Positions 45,005 through 55,500 of a stretch of DNA of 64,000 bases are shown piece by piece. A program made the translations under genes and the position numbers. Position 1 is the stretch's first letter. Each line of letters opens with the position of its first letter. The notes beneath the pieces are model-generated. The model saw only the letters and a list, made by a program, of their open reading frames with translations, ran no database searches and was not told where the DNA came from. The DNA comes from Pseudomonas syringae pv. cilantro (GTDB lineage Bacteria; Pseudomonadota; Gammaproteobacteria; Pseudomonadales; Pseudomonadaceae), in the NCBI RefSeq assembly GCF_001293775.1, contig NZ_LGLN01000064.1:25505-89504 (forward strand), in the 5' to 3' direction.

Positions 45005-47137
45005 GTGGTGTATTCGGAAGAATTTAAAAAATTACGAGGTCAACGAGTCATGCTTAAGCGTCTCCGCCAAGAGAACTCGCTTCAGAGAAAGCAGTCTTCT
45101 GCTGTCATAGAAAGGCTGCAGCGAGAGCTGGCCCTGAAGCAACAAGAGCTGGTCAGAAAGGAGGCTGTGTTCGGGGCTGCTTTGATTGAGCGAGATACAC
45201 ACATCCATAATCTGAATCTTACCATTATGGAGCTGCAAGGCTCGACGAGCTGGAAGATAACATCCCCGCTTAGAAAAATAGTGGCTGCCATTCGACGCGC
45301 GAGCAGCGGTGAGCAAGCAGCGGTGCAATTGCCCGCTCGTGGCGCGTTGTCGCATACCGCTGAGCCAGAAACGACAGACGTCGTTCACTCAGAACACGTA
45401 CCGGAGCACGTCGATACCTACACACAATGGGTTGAAGAATTCGACACTATTGACGACATTGATCGTCTTTGCATGTACGAGGAAATGGGGGGCTGGAAAA
45501 TCAAGCCGCTGCTTTCCATCATCATGCCGGTTTATAATCCGCCTATCGATATGCTGAGAGAAGCCATCGAAAGCATAAAAACCCAAGTCTATTTCAACTG
45601 GGAATTGTGTATCGCTGACGACGCATCGACTGATCACCGTGTACGGTTGTTTCTTGAGCAGAGCGCCAAGTCAGATCATCGGATAAAAGTCACCTACCGT
45701 GAGCAGAACGGGCATATCTCAAAGGCAAGCAACTCGGCGCTTGATATCGCATCCGGTGAATTTATTGTTCTTATGGACAATGATGACACGCTTCCTGAGC
45801 ACGCACTGTTTTGGGTCGCCAAGACACTCAATAATCATCCAGATGCAGCGGTTATCTATTCGGATGAGGACAAGATAAACGAACAAGGCGTCAGGTCGGC
45901 ACCGTACTTCAAAACTGACTGGAATCCGTACCTGTTTCGATCGCATAACATGATCAGCCACTTGGGCGTTTATCGTAAAGAACTTGTCGACCGGGTCGGC
46001 CGGTTCCGCGTCGGCATGGAAGGCTCCCAGGATTATGATCTGGCTCTTCGCTGTGTTGAGCAAATTGACGCTACTCAGATTATCCACATCCCTCGTGTAC
46101 TTTATCATTGGCGCATGCATGCCGGCAGTACTGCAATGTCCACCGATGAAAAGCCTTATGCACAGAATGCCGGGCAAAAGGCACTTGAAGAGCATTTGAA
46201 GCGTTCTGGCATAGCCGGGCGTGCAGAGTTGCTTGACTTCGGTATGTACCGCGTACATTACGATCTGCCCACAGAAAAGCCTCTGGTGAGTTTGATTATC
46301 CCTACGCGTAATGCTTATGCGTTGGTGAAACAATGCATTGAAAGCATTCGCCACAAGACGCTGTATCCTAATTACGAGATCATTCTGGTTGATAACGGCT
46401 CTGATGATCTTCAATCACTTCAGTATTTTGAGATGCTTTCGCGGCTCTCGGGCGTGACGGTCATTCGTGATGATGGTGATTTCAACTACTCGGCACTTAA
46501 TAACAACGCCGTAGAGCATGCCAAGGGCGAGCTCATCGGGTTGATCAATAACGATATTGAAGTTATCAGCCCAGAGTGGCTGGATGAAATGGTATCGCTG
46601 GCACTACAGCCGAACGCCGGTGCAATTGGTGCAAGGTTGTGGTATCCCGATGAGCGGCTACAACATGGCGGCGTCATAATGGGCCCACTGACCCTTGCCG
46701 GGCATGCTCATAAAATGCTTCCTAGAGGGCATCATGGTTACTTTGGAAGAGCGTCGTTGATACAGGGAATGTCCGCGGTTACCGCTGCGTGCCTCGTTGT
46801 CAAAAAGTCGGTTTTCCAGGAAGTCGGAGGGCTCAATGCCAAAGACTTGAAAATTGCATTCAATGACGTGGATCTGTGCCTGAAAATAATGCAGGCCGGG
46901 TATCAGAATATCTGGACTCCTAACGCAGATCTTTATCATCATGAATCTGCTACACGTGGCTATGAAGATACGCCGGAAAAAATAAAGCGTTTCATTAGCG
47001 AGGTGGAGTATATGCAGAATAAGTGGAGGGCGATTATCAAGCATGATCCTTACTACAACCCTAACCTCACTTTTTCAGCAGAAGACTTCTCGATGGCTTT
47101 TCCTCCGCGAGTAACTGATCTGGCAGGTGGTATGTAG
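45005..47137 (+). CDS. Tandem-domain family 2 glycosyltransferase, inverted paralogue of the fusion's GT part
   Basis: A 710-residue protein with a short coiled-coil N-terminus (including RDTHIHNLNL) and two GT2 domains: domain 1 about 170-390 (PLLSIIMPVYNPP, LCIADDASTD, LMDNDDTLPEH, VIYSDEDKI) and domain 2 about 425-660 (LVSLIIPTRNAYALV, INNDIEVISPEW, AFNDVDLCLKIMQAG). It aligns throughout with residues about 915-1590 of the fusion protein at 52580-57355 but lies on the opposite strand. It has only one coiled-coil repeat remnant and no methyltransferase. Likely rhamnosyltransferase activity. The start is GTG at 45005, or ATG at 45050. In-frame stop at 44981. Confidence 0.8.
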   Translation: MVYSEEFKKLRGQRVMLKRLRQENSLQRKQSSAVIERLQRELALKQQELVRKEAVFGAALIERDTHIHNLNLTIMELQGSTSWKITSPLRKIVAAIRRASSGEQAAVQLPARGALSHTAEPETTDVVHSEHVPEHVDTYTQWVEEFDTIDDIDRLCMYEEMGGWKIKPLLSIIMPVYNPPIDMLREAIESIKTQVYFNWELCIADDASTDHRVRLFLEQSAKSDHRIKVTYREQNGHISKASNSALDIASGEFIVLMDNDDTLPEHALFWVAKTLNNHPDAAVIYSDEDKINEQGVRSAPYFKTDWNPYLFRSHNMISHLGVYRKELVDRVGRFRVGMEGSQDYDLALRCVEQIDATQIIHIPRVLYHWRMHAGSTAMSTDEKPYAQNAGQKALEEHLKRSGIAGRAELLDFGMYRVHYDLPTEKPLVSLIIPTRNAYALVKQCIESIRHKTLYPNYEIILVDNGSDDLQSLQYFEMLSRLSGVTVIRDDGDFNYSALNNNAVEHAKGELIGLINNDIEVISPEWLDEMVSLALQPNAGAIGARLWYPDERLQHGGVIMGPLTLAGHAHKMLPRGHHGYFGRASLIQGMSAVTAACLVVKKSVFQEVGGLNAKDLKIAFNDVDLCLKIMQAGYQNIWTPNADLYHHESATRGYEDTPEKIKRFISEVEYMQNKWRAIIKHDPYYNPNLTFSAEDFSMAFPPRVTDLAGGM

Positions 47138-47162
47138 GCTGTAAGGTACGCACTGCTAACGT

Positions 47163-47191
47163 ACACCTGCCGGTATCTGATCGGCAGGTGT
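47163..47191. terminator. Terminator between convergent glycosyltransferase and gtrA-like genes
   Basis: ACACCTGCCG (47163-47172) and CGGCAGGTGT (47182-47191) form a perfect 10-bp stem over a 9-base loop. The T-rich stretch that follows is weak. Confidence 0.6.
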
Positions 47192-47232
47192 GCTGTAGTG
47201 ATGTCAACTATTTTAGTTGATGGGTTTTAGCT

Positions 47233-47643
47233 TTATGGGCGCTGGGGTGCTTTGTCTTTCGTGGCGAAGGCAAGCTTTGAGAGAATAAACGTAACAGGAA
47301 GTGTTAGGGCGATAGCTGCTAATGGCGCGAGTCTTTCGTCGAGCTGCAGCTTTTCAACCCAACACCAGAGTATGACAAGGCTGAGACAGTATTGAATTGC
47401 GTAGATTAATGGAAGCAGCACAACCGAGCGTAAGCCTTGGTGGCTCTTGAATACAAAGAACCGATTCAGAACATAGGCCAATAAGATTCCGGTCGCATAA
47501 GATATCGTGTAGCTTACTTTATAAGACAGGAACATCAATAGAACCAAGTAGATGCCATAGGTCAAGGCGGTATTGAAACCGCCTGACATCAGGAATCTGG
47601 CAAAGTCTTGCTTCAAGAATTTTGAGACAGCCTGATTCATCAT
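47233..47643 (-). CDS. gtrA: GtrA-family membrane protein (lipid-linked sugar flippase type)
   Basis: A 136-residue protein with four membrane helices: FARFLMSGGFNTALTYGIYL, YTISYATGILLAYVLNRFFV, VVLLPLIYAIQYCLSLVILW and LAAIALTLPVTFILSKLAF. The FNTALTYGIY and NRFFVFKS motifs define the GtrA family. GtrA proteins are thought to flip undecaprenyl-phosphate-linked sugar to the periplasm for O-antigen decoration. It is the last gene of the minus-strand cluster, 7 bases after the fdtD-like gene, and belongs with the GtrB-like gene two positions upstream. Confidence 0.82.
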   Translation of the reverse strand: MMNQAVSKFLKQDFARFLMSGGFNTALTYGIYLVLLMFLSYKVSYTISYATGILLAYVLNRFFVFKSHQGLRSVVLLPLIYAIQYCLSLVILWCWVEKLQLDERLAPLAAIALTLPVTFILSKLAFATKDKAPQRP

Positions 47644-47650
47644 TGAGCCG

Positions 47651-48601
47651 TTATTCAGCGTTCGCGATCAGGGATTTAAACTCTTCGTAGTTACGAATGT
47701 AGTCCCCGGCATCATAGTAGTGCGAAGCGAATACCAGCAGCACGGCATCCTGAGAGTACCGATACTGAATGCCCCAAGTCATTGGAGGCAAATGTATGCC
47801 TTGATTCGGTTTGTCGAGAATAAACTCTTCACGATTAACGCCGTCGTCCGCTACAACGTGAACCGAGCCTTTTACTGCAACAAGGAACTGGTGACAGATG
47901 CGGTGCGCGTGTTCGCCTCGGGTCTCGGCAGTTGGAACGTCGTAGACGAGAAAGTACCGTTCGGACTTGAAAGGCACGGAGCGTTCAAATTCGCCCGCCG
48001 ACAAACTGCCGCGAATGTCGGCGACTTCATTCATGGTGTGCAGCGTAACGTTCTTGACGGAGGTAGCGGTTACGCCAGGCGCTTTCTGTTCTGCTCGCGT
48101 TTCACTGTTGGCGTTGACAGGTTTGGCGTCCACATAACCAATGATCTTGGCTGGGTTGCCGACAACTATCGCGTTAGGCGGCACTGAGCGTGTCACCACA
48201 GCCCCTGCGCCAACCATTGCGTTGATACCGATGGTGATGCCCGGCAGGATGGTGCAGTTCGCGCCCAGAGATGAACCTTTTCTGATGACGGTTCGGGCAA
48301 AGGTCTGCGGATAGACTTTGCTACGCGGGAACAGGTCATTGGTAAAGGTGGCATTAGGGCCGATGAATACATCGTCCTCAATGGTAATGCCGTCCCAGAC
48401 CTGTACGCCGCACTTCAACGTTACCCGATCACCAATGACCACGTCATTTTCGATGAATACGTTGTCACAGACGTTGCATTCGCTACCCAGACGGGCGCCA
48501 GGCAAGATATGAGCGAACGCCCATACTCGCGAATCCTTACCGATATTCTCGGACTCGCACAGCGCATGGCTGTGAACAAAGAAATCCTTACCGCTGCTCA
48601 T
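47651..48601 (-). CDS. Bifunctional TDP-sugar 3,4-ketoisomerase / N-acetyltransferase (FdtD-like)
   Basis: A 316-residue two-domain protein. The N-terminal half (1-165) is a left-handed beta helix acetyltransferase with hexapeptide repeats ([45 protein letters not shown]). The C-terminal half (about 180-316) is a cupin of the FdtA/QdtA/WxcM type, with [19 protein letters not shown] holding the active-site histidines. Bifunctional FdtD of Shewanella denitrificans has the same two activities. It would convert TDP-4-keto-6-deoxyglucose to the 3-keto isomer and, after amination, acetylate the amine. Fuc3NAc versus Qui3NAc cannot be decided from motifs. The gtrB-like gene overlaps its start by 14 bases. 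Confidence 0.82.
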   Translation of the reverse strand: MSSGKDFFVHSHALCESENIGKDSRVWAFAHILPGARLGSECNVCDNVFIENDVVIGDRVTLKCGVQVWDGITIEDDVFIGPNATFTNDLFPRSKVYPQTFARTVIRKGSSLGANCTILPGITIGINAMVGAGAVVTRSVPPNAIVVGNPAKIIGYVDAKPVNANSETRAEQKAPGVTATSVKNVTLHTMNEVADIRGSLSAGEFERSVPFKSERYFLVYDVPTAETRGEHAHRICHQFLVAVKGSVHVVADDGVNREEFILDKPNQGIHLPPMTWGIQYRYSQDAVLLVFASHYYDAGDYIRNYEEFKSLIANAE

Positions 48602-49538
48602 GTGTTTCTCCAAATCCCTCGATCCGCATAGGGATGGCCAAGGGTCTATTCTTTGTGTTTTCGTAAGTGCGCCACGCATAGGAACCAACGATGCCTAATC
48701 CCAGCAAGTTCAAACAGCCAAGAAACGTGATGGCCAGCATAATCATCGCGTAGCCAGGCACTTCGATTCTACCTTCGAGCTTGGCAATTATTGTAAATAC
48801 ACCAAACAGTGCAGCGAATGTCGAGCCGAACGCGCCGACTCTGGTCAATATCCGAATGGGCATGTCCGTGAAAGAGAACACACTGTCCATCAGGTAATTG
48901 ACTTTTTTACGCAGCGTCCACGCGGATGTGCCGTGAACTCGCTCCTGTCGGGTATAGGTGACTACTTCGCGGCGGTAGCCCATCCAGAATATCTGTGCGA
49001 TGAGAGAGCTGTGACGCTCTTCAAGGGTCAGCAAAGTATCCCGAAAAGCTTTGTTGCAGGCGAACATGTCGACGCCGCCTGGCGGTATTTCAGGAATGAC
49101 ATAGCGACGATAAAAGCCCCAGAAAATTTTTGAAGCAGTCCGCGTCGCCCATGGATCCTGGCGGCCTTCACGCACACCGACCACAACATCGATATCGCCG
49201 CGCATCAGGACCGTGTTCATTTCCAGAACCAGTTCTGGTGGTTCCTGAAGATCCGCTGCCATTACCGCGAAACGCTCGCCGGTTCCATGCTGGAGACCCG
49301 TGCGGATAGCCATGAAGGACCCGAAGTTTCTGGACAGCAGGATCAGCTTGGACTTGAACGATTGCGACGGCAGTTGTTCCCTGAGTATTTCGTAACAGCG
49401 ATCCGGACTGCCGTCCACAACGAATACGACTTCAAGCTCGTGTCCGAGTTGCTTATCCAGCGCCGTTACGGCAACGAGCAGATCCGGAAGGTTGCTCTCA
49501 TTGCGATAAACGGGAATGACCAACGTCAGCAAAATCAT
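48588..49538 (-). CDS. gtrB: GtrB/DPM1-like lipid-phosphate sugar transferase
   Basis: A 316-residue GT2 enzyme. The catalytic domain (1-225) has [32 protein letters not shown] and [14 protein letters not shown] with the DxD-like acidic residues. Two C-terminal membrane helices ([17 protein letters not shown] and [20 protein letters not shown]) follow. GtrB proteins attach a nucleotide-activated sugar to undecaprenyl phosphate at the cytoplasmic face. Here the donor is probably TDP-Fuc3NAc, since the gene lies between the aminotransferase and FdtD-like genes and overlaps both. Confidence 0.83.
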   Translation of the reverse strand: MILLTLVIPVYRNESNLPDLLVAVTALDKQLGHELEVVFVVDGSPDRCYEILREQLPSQSFKSKLILLSRNFGSFMAIRTGLQHGTGERFAVMAADLQEPPELVLEMNTVLMRGDIDVVVGVREGRQDPWATRTASKIFWGFYRRYVIPEIPPGGVDMFACNKAFRDTLLTLEERHSSLIAQIFWMGYRREVVTYTRQERVHGTSAWTLRKKVNYLMDSVFSFTDMPIRILTRVGAFGSTFAALFGVFTIIAKLEGRIEVPGYAMIMLAITFLGCLNLLGLGIVGSYAWRTYENTKNRPLAIPMRIEGFGETHEQR

Positions 49539-50644
49539 ATCTCCTTGGAAAAATGCGTGGTCACGGCCTCGATGACGCGATCAACTTCTTCGTCGCTCAA
49601 ACCAGGGAAGCAGGGCAGAGAGATGACGGTATCGCATGTACGCTCGGTAACGTCCAGAGCTACAGACGGCGCGGCTGCATAGGCTGGCTGCTTGTGGTCG
49701 GCAATCGGGTAGTGAATATCCGTACTGACCGACTTTTCTTTGAGCGCAGCAGCCAGAGCTGCCCGATCTTTAACGCGAATCACATACAGGTGTGCAACGT
49801 AGTCGTCCGACACCGAGGAAGGCAGTTGGATATCCAGCCCGGCAAACGCTTCATTGTAGCGTTTGGCGATCGAGCGACGCTGCTCGTTCCAAGTGTCCAG
49901 ATGCGGCAACTTGATGCGCAGGATTGCGGCTTGCATCTCGTCGAGCCGGCTGTTGCGGCCGCCTGGTATGGCAACGCGATATTTCTGGTCCCAGCCGTAC
50001 TGGCGAAGCTGCCGGATACGTGCCGCCAGAGCGTCATCACCGGTAACTACTGCGCCGCCGTCACCGAGAGCGCCCAGGTTTTTAGTCGGGTAGAAGCTGA
50101 AGCAGGCGATGGTGCCAAAGCTGCCTGCTTGCTTGCCATTGCGTCGAGCGCCATGGGATTGCGCGCAATCTTCAAGAACCGGAATGCCTGCGGCGGAAGC
50201 GATCTGAACGATTTCTTCGATGTTCGCCAGTTGACCGTACAAGTGCGTAACGATGATGGCCGCTGGCTTTTCCTTGGCAATTACTGCTTCCAGAGAGTTT
50301 TTGCACAGAGTCAACGTTGCTGGATCGACATCCGCGTACACAGGAGTCGCGCCAACTGCGTGAATAGCGGTGCTGCCGTAGAAGCCGGCGTTGGCCACGG
50401 CGACAACACGATCACCCCCCACAACGCCCAGCCCCTTGAGGGCAAGTTCCAGTGCGTCGGAACCGTTCGCCACGCTGATGCAATGTTGTACGCCTACATA
50501 CGCAGCGAACTCTTCCTCAAACAGCTTTACTTCGTTACCCAAAACGTACCAGTGACTGTCCAGCACGGCCTTCAGCGGGGTGGCGAAGTCAAGTCCAGCG
50601 TTAGCTGCTGTTGCTGAGAAAAGAGGAATAATGGACGAGAGCAT
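49535..50644 (-). CDS. DegT/DnrJ/EryC1-family TDP-3-keto-sugar aminotransferase (FdtB-like)
   Basis: A 369-residue PLP enzyme. Lys188 in FSFYPTKNLGALGDGG is the internal aldimine lysine; VLEDCAQSHGA holds the cofactor aspartate, and NGSDALELAL starts the cofactor domain. Next to an FdtA-type isomerase domain it fits FdtB/QdtB, which transfers an amino group to C3 of TDP-3-keto-6-deoxyhexose. It overlaps gtrB by 4 bases (ATGA) and starts 17 bases before the polytopic gene's end. Confidence 0.83.
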   Translation of the reverse strand: MLSSIIPLFSATAANAGLDFATPLKAVLDSHWYVLGNEVKLFEEEFAAYVGVQHCISVANGSDALELALKGLGVVGGDRVVAVANAGFYGSTAIHAVGATPVYADVDPATLTLCKNSLEAVIAKEKPAAIIVTHLYGQLANIEEIVQIASAAGIPVLEDCAQSHGARRNGKQAGSFGTIACFSFYPTKNLGALGDGGAVVTGDDALAARIRQLRQYGWDQKYRVAIPGGRNSRLDEMQAAILRIKLPHLDTWNEQRRSIAKRYNEAFAGLDIQLPSSVSDDYVAHLYVIRVKDRAALAAALKEKSVSTDIHYPIADHKQPAYAAAPSVALDVTERTCDTVISLPCFPGLSDEEVDRVIEAVTTHFSKEI

Positions 50645-50660
50645 AATAGCGACCTATAAA

Positions 50661-52523
50661 TTATTGGGTAACATCAAAGTGCGAGCGGCAACGGACTTCA
50701 AGATCGTTTATCGTAAGATTTTGACTCTCCGCTACTGGATCGAACCGCATGTCTTTTTCAAAGCCTGTGGGGCTGTTAATAAAGAAATTCACTTGTTGAG
50801 GCTCTTTTGAGCCCGCTACCATAGCGGTGGTAGAGTGTAGCTCGTTAAAGCCAGCATCGCCAGGTATCAGATAGAAAAGCTGAGCAATGCCGCCGTCCGT
50901 GGATATTAAGGATGCCGAAATATCTAACATGCTGCAGCTCGAGAGGTCGCTATTGACCTTGAAATTTAAGTTAATATCGTTGGCTGCTGATAAGGCAAGC
51001 GGCGTAATTTTACCGAGAACTGGATGTGCATTAGTTATTATCAGTGTTTCCAGGTTTTCTGACAATCTGTAGTCTGGTCTTGGCGAATTTGTGCCAAGCG
51101 GCAGTGGCATGATATGCATTGATCTTGCAAAAGACGCATTTTTATTGCGGCCATTCTTTATGCCTTCTGCGATATCTTCAAGATCGATTCCAACGCATCT
51201 TACAGGGCCTGGCTGTTGAATCTTTTCTATGATGCAATTAAGTCCACTTACACGCTGCGCCATGGTTGACTTGTAAAAACTAGCATTGGCAATGATTGGG
51301 GTGTAAACGCATGCTGCCGCCCATAAAATTGTTGTTGAAAACAGCGCTATTTTTGTAATGCGCTTTGCTTTCATCTTATGCTGCAACCAATTGAATATGA
51401 TGTAAGCAAGCCAAGGCCAAAGCAGTGTGATCCAAAAGAAGTGAAATCTGTAAAAGCCATAAGTAAAAATTTCTAACGGTGCAGTCACTGTTTCCGGTCG
51501 AAGATTAGTTCGTCCGGCAGATATAAGAAGGAGGTAGGAGAATACTACTGCGCTGAGGCTAATGAGTATGTATAAAGGCTCCGAAGGTGTAGAAGCTTTT
51601 TCTCTCGCAACGATCAGTATGCTTTTGAAAAGTACAATTGCCAGACAGGACAGTGCAAGCAGTGTAACGGCTATCGACCATATAGGATGCTCTAGCGGGA
51701 GCATCAAGGAGCGTGCAACTTTCCCAAGCATAAATAGCCAGAAATCAGCTTCCCAAGGAAACGCCATTGGTGCATCAGCACGGTGCGTGCCGTGCTGTAC
51801 TTCAATGATGACCCACAATTGCGCTGCAGTAGTAATAACTGCAGGCGCTATTAGAGCTAATCCAATATTCAAAACGCGTTTACGCTGCGCTGTATTGGAT
51901 ATAAGCCCGTAAATTACGGATACTGCACACAGTGCCAGGATTGAAAAAGCGCCGCTTATGTAGGAGAGCCCGGCAACGAAGCCCATGCTGGCCGCGGCAA
52001 GTATTGCCACCTTTGAATTGAGTGTTGTGCTTGTCGCAAGCATCAGAATCCCAAGTACACATACAAGGGGCAGAGCTTGATGGTAAGCCAGATTTTGCCA
52101 GCCCCAATAGGTATCCGGTTGTAGCATCAAAAGCGTAAAGGAAAACGCTACGGCTAGACAGTTTTTATCGGCACAATATCTTTTAAGAAGCTTCCACTGC
52201 AAAAGAAGAAGACCTCCTAAGACTGACGTTAGACTCAAGAGCTGATAAGCGACAGTGTTTCCGTCAAGGAATCGGAAAGCAAGAGAATCCAATAGCAGTC
52301 CGAACGAATATAGAGTGTCGTTGTGCGGAGTAAAAAGATAAGCTAAATCCAGACGTCCCATTTCATTAGCTTTATACTGACGCCAGTCATCATAAACGGG
52401 AATGTCAACCCCATATCTAAGCCACGACCAAATACTGATAAACAGGCTAATGAACGGTAAGATAATGAGCACCCACCTTAGCGCGGTCATTAACTTGTCG
52501 GGGTGCCTCTGTACTGCATTCAT
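50661..52523 (-). CDS. Polytopic GT-C-like membrane protein, paralogue B
   Basis: A 620-residue protein with about ten membrane helices and a C-terminal soluble domain of about 200 residues. It aligns along its length with paralogue A (42375-44231): VDIPVYDDWRQY in the first loop, HNDTLYSFGLLLDSLAFRFL, YWGWQNLAYHQALP, QHGTHRADAPMAFPWEADFW, YRFHFFW. The acidic pair in loop 1 is a GT-C hallmark, and the end carries MRFDPVAESQNLTINDLEV. In a three-part Gtr system this would be the periplasmic transferase that moves undecaprenyl-linked sugar (probably Fuc3NAc) onto the rhamnan. AT-rich. The function is inferred from context. Confidence 0.68.
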   Translation of the reverse strand: MNAVQRHPDKLMTALRWVLIILPFISLFISIWSWLRYGVDIPVYDDWRQYKANEMGRLDLAYLFTPHNDTLYSFGLLLDSLAFRFLDGNTVAYQLLSLTSVLGGLLLLQWKLLKRYCADKNCLAVAFSFTLLMLQPDTYWGWQNLAYHQALPLVCVLGILMLATSTTLNSKVAILAAASMGFVAGLSYISGAFSILALCAVSVIYGLISNTAQRKRVLNIGLALIAPAVITTAAQLWVIIEVQHGTHRADAPMAFPWEADFWLFMLGKVARSLMLPLEHPIWSIAVTLLALSCLAIVLFKSILIVAREKASTPSEPLYILISLSAVVFSYLLLISAGRTNLRPETVTAPLEIFTYGFYRFHFFWITLLWPWLAYIIFNWLQHKMKAKRITKIALFSTTILWAAACVYTPIIANASFYKSTMAQRVSGLNCIIEKIQQPGPVRCVGIDLEDIAEGIKNGRNKNASFARSMHIMPLPLGTNSPRPDYRLSENLETLIITNAHPVLGKITPLALSAANDINLNFKVNSDLSSCSMLDISASLISTDGGIAQLFYLIPGDAGFNELHSTTAMVAGSKEPQQVNFFINSPTGFEKDMRFDPVAESQNLTINDLEVRCRSHFDVTQ

Positions 52524-52579
52524 TGCATACCCTTGCTGTCGATTCTTGATGTAATAGTTTTTTAATTTTTTATTCGCTG

Positions 52580-55500
52580 CTATGCCGTTATTCTAGGTGG
52601 CCACGCCATACTAAAATCTTCGTAATCCAACGTCAGGTTCGGGCTATAGGCATAGTCAGCTTGAATATCAGGCCATCGTGATTTGATGTATTCGATTTCT
52701 TTCGTAAACCGCGCCTGTTTTTGCGGTGTGTCTTCCAGGCCACGAGTCGCCGACTCATGGTGGTACAGCTCCGCAAAGGGCGTCCAGACGTTGACATAGC
52801 CCGCTTCTCTGACCTTGAGGCAGAAGTCCACATCGTTGAAAGCAATTTTCAAATGCTCCTCTTCTAGCCCACCGACCTGCTCAAACGTTGATTTTTTGAT
52901 AATCAGACAGGCTGCTGTGACTGCTGACAATTCCTGAATCAACTCTGCTCTGCAGAAATAGCCAGGTGCGCCTTTTGGCAGGTTTTTATGGGAGTGGCCA
53001 GCAACGCCGCCCAAGCCGGTAATAACACCACCGTGCTGGAGTCTATCATCGGGATACCAGAGACGCGCACCTACTGCTCCAACCCCGGGTTGCAGGGCGA
53101 TCGACACCATTTCGCTCAACCATTCAGGCGAGATGACCTCAATATCGTTATTGATAAGCCCGATCAGTTCACCATTCGCAATGCGCACTGCCGCATTGTT
53201 GAGCGCCGAGTAATTGAATGGACCTTCATCGCGCATGACGCGAATATTCTCTTCCTGATAAAGCTGAGCAAAATACTCGAGCGATTCCGGCTCGTCAGAG
53301 CAGTTGTCTATCAGAATGATCTCGTAATGAGTGTACGTCGTGAGACGTTTTATACTGTCTATGCACTGTTTGACGAGGGCATGGGCATTCCGGGTTGGAA
53401 TTATCAGGCTCACCAGCGGCGGCGACGCAGGCAGTGCGTAGTGAACACGATACATACCCAGAGAAGACAGCTCGGCGATTCCGACTCCGCCTTTGCGTTC
53501 CAGGTGCTCATCCAGCGCCTTCACACCAGCCAATGCCGCGTAGGGTTTTTCATCGCCAGCCATCGCGGTGCTGCCGGCGTGTATGCGCCAGTGATAGAGC
53601 ACACGAGGGATGTGAATTATCTGATTTCGCTGTAGCTTTTCTACACAACGTAGCGCCAGGTCATAATCCTGAGCACCTTCAAAGCCGACACGGAATTGCC
53701 CGACTTCGTTGATCAGATCTCTCCGGTAGGCACCGAGGTGGCAGACCATATTCTGGGAGCGAAACAAAAACTCATTCCAGTCTGATTTGAAGTGAGGCGA
53801 GCTGCGCGTGCCATCAGTACTGATTTTGTCTTCATCAGAATAAATGAGCCCTGCATCCGGATTTTCACGAATCGTTCGGGCCACCCAATAAAGTGCGTGT
53901 CGGGGCAGCAGATCATCGTTATCCATCAGCGCGACAAATTCGCCTGTAGCCACGTCGAGGGCTGAGTTGCTGGCCGCTGAGATATGCCCATTGTGTTCCC
54001 GAAAGACGATCTTGATCCGCTCATCCAGTGCGCTCAACGACTTCAGATAATCAATAACTTCCTGATCAGTTGATGCATCGTCGGCCAGGCAAAGCTCCCA
54101 CTGCGGATACAGCTGCTCGCGAACGCTCTCGACGGCTTCACGCAGCAACTCCAGCGGTGGGTTATAGACAGGCATAATAATTGAAATAACCGGGCTATCG
54201 TCCCAGCGGGCTATGTCATCGTTGATCAGACTGATTTTTTCATCGTTCAGGGTGTCGTATTTCTTCACCCAGAGAGCATAGTCATGCCTGTTACCATACG
54301 CGCCTGTCGCTGCTGCACCTTTGGCCCACCGAGCCTGAGCAATAACGCCAGCAATGCCTCTCGCTCGCCATACGCGATACGCTTTTTTCGTTGTGCTGAA
54401 CAACCCTCCGCCGCGTCGTATGATCAACGGTAGCGAAGTCAGATTGCTCTTGAGTCTCAAGAGTGCTTTTGCCACCTTTCGCAAGGGCGCCGTTATCATC
54501 CAGCTATAAGAGGACTGCATCGAAATGATATTCAAATTCAGGTTATGAATATGCGTGTCTTTGGCTTCCAGCTCCAGCCGGTGTTTTTCCATCAACGTGA
54601 CATTTTTGCTTTCAAGCCCTGTAACTTCACGGCGCTGATTCTGTTGCAGCGTCAACGTTTCGGCTTCGAGGCGTGTCAACTCAAGGTGATGGCTTTCTTT
54701 CAGCGCCAGATGCCTGGCTTCGAGCTCCGTCAGCGTCAGGTGATGATTTTCCTGCAACGTCAGATTGTCGGTCTTGAGCCCCATGACCTCAGTACGGTGT
54801 GCTTCCAGCGCCGCCAGGTGTTCGCTTTCAGCCTCCATCAGCTTGAGCCGATAACTTTCCTGATTAGCGAGATTTTGCGCCTCGAGTGCCTCCCGCTCTT
54901 GCTGATGGGCCTCTTGCATTGCCCGCTTTTCAGCCTCAAGTTCCGCCAGCGCACGACTGTGGCTTTCCTGGAGCGTCTCACTGGCCGTTTCCAGTTCTGT
55001 CAGTGCCAGGCTGTGGCTTTCCTGAAGGGTCGCATTTGCTGTTTCCAGCTCCATCAGCGCCAGGCGATGACGTTCCTGAGCGGACAGGTTTTCAAGTTCG
55101 ATATTCGCCAGCGCGAGACGATGATTCTCTTGCTCCGCCAGATTGGCCGCTTCGATTGCTTCGAGGGCCGAGTGTTCTTTCAGGTTCTGATCCGAGGTCG
55201 TTTCGAGCGCCTGTTTGAGTTCTTCTTCCTGTTGAACAAGTCTGGCGGCGACCTCACTTTCCGTGAGCAGCGTAAAGGAAATCTGTACTTTGAACGATTT
55301 ACCTTTAACCAGCTTGCGGAGATCGACCGGCAACATTACGTGCGGGTCATCATTCAGCGCCATGAACAGGGTGCCGTTGGCATCACTTGAAAATGCTGTA
55401 ACGCCTGCGGCTGTCAGTGGCGACTCGGCGCTGTCAAACCATGTCCAGCGTTCTGCATTCGTGCTGTAGATTTTAACGGCGCTGATCGAGAAAGATTGTC

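Noticed and set aside
54545..55192. Possible CRISPR-like or non-coding tandem array
   Set aside because: The period is a whole number of codons, the units are imperfect, there are no spacers, and the frame stays open within a large gene.
54545..55390. Long plus-strand open frame opposite the coiled coil
   Set aside because: It is open because the minus-strand repeats are regular and lack certain codons. It has no ribosome-binding site and mirrors the 54-base period, so it is a shadow.
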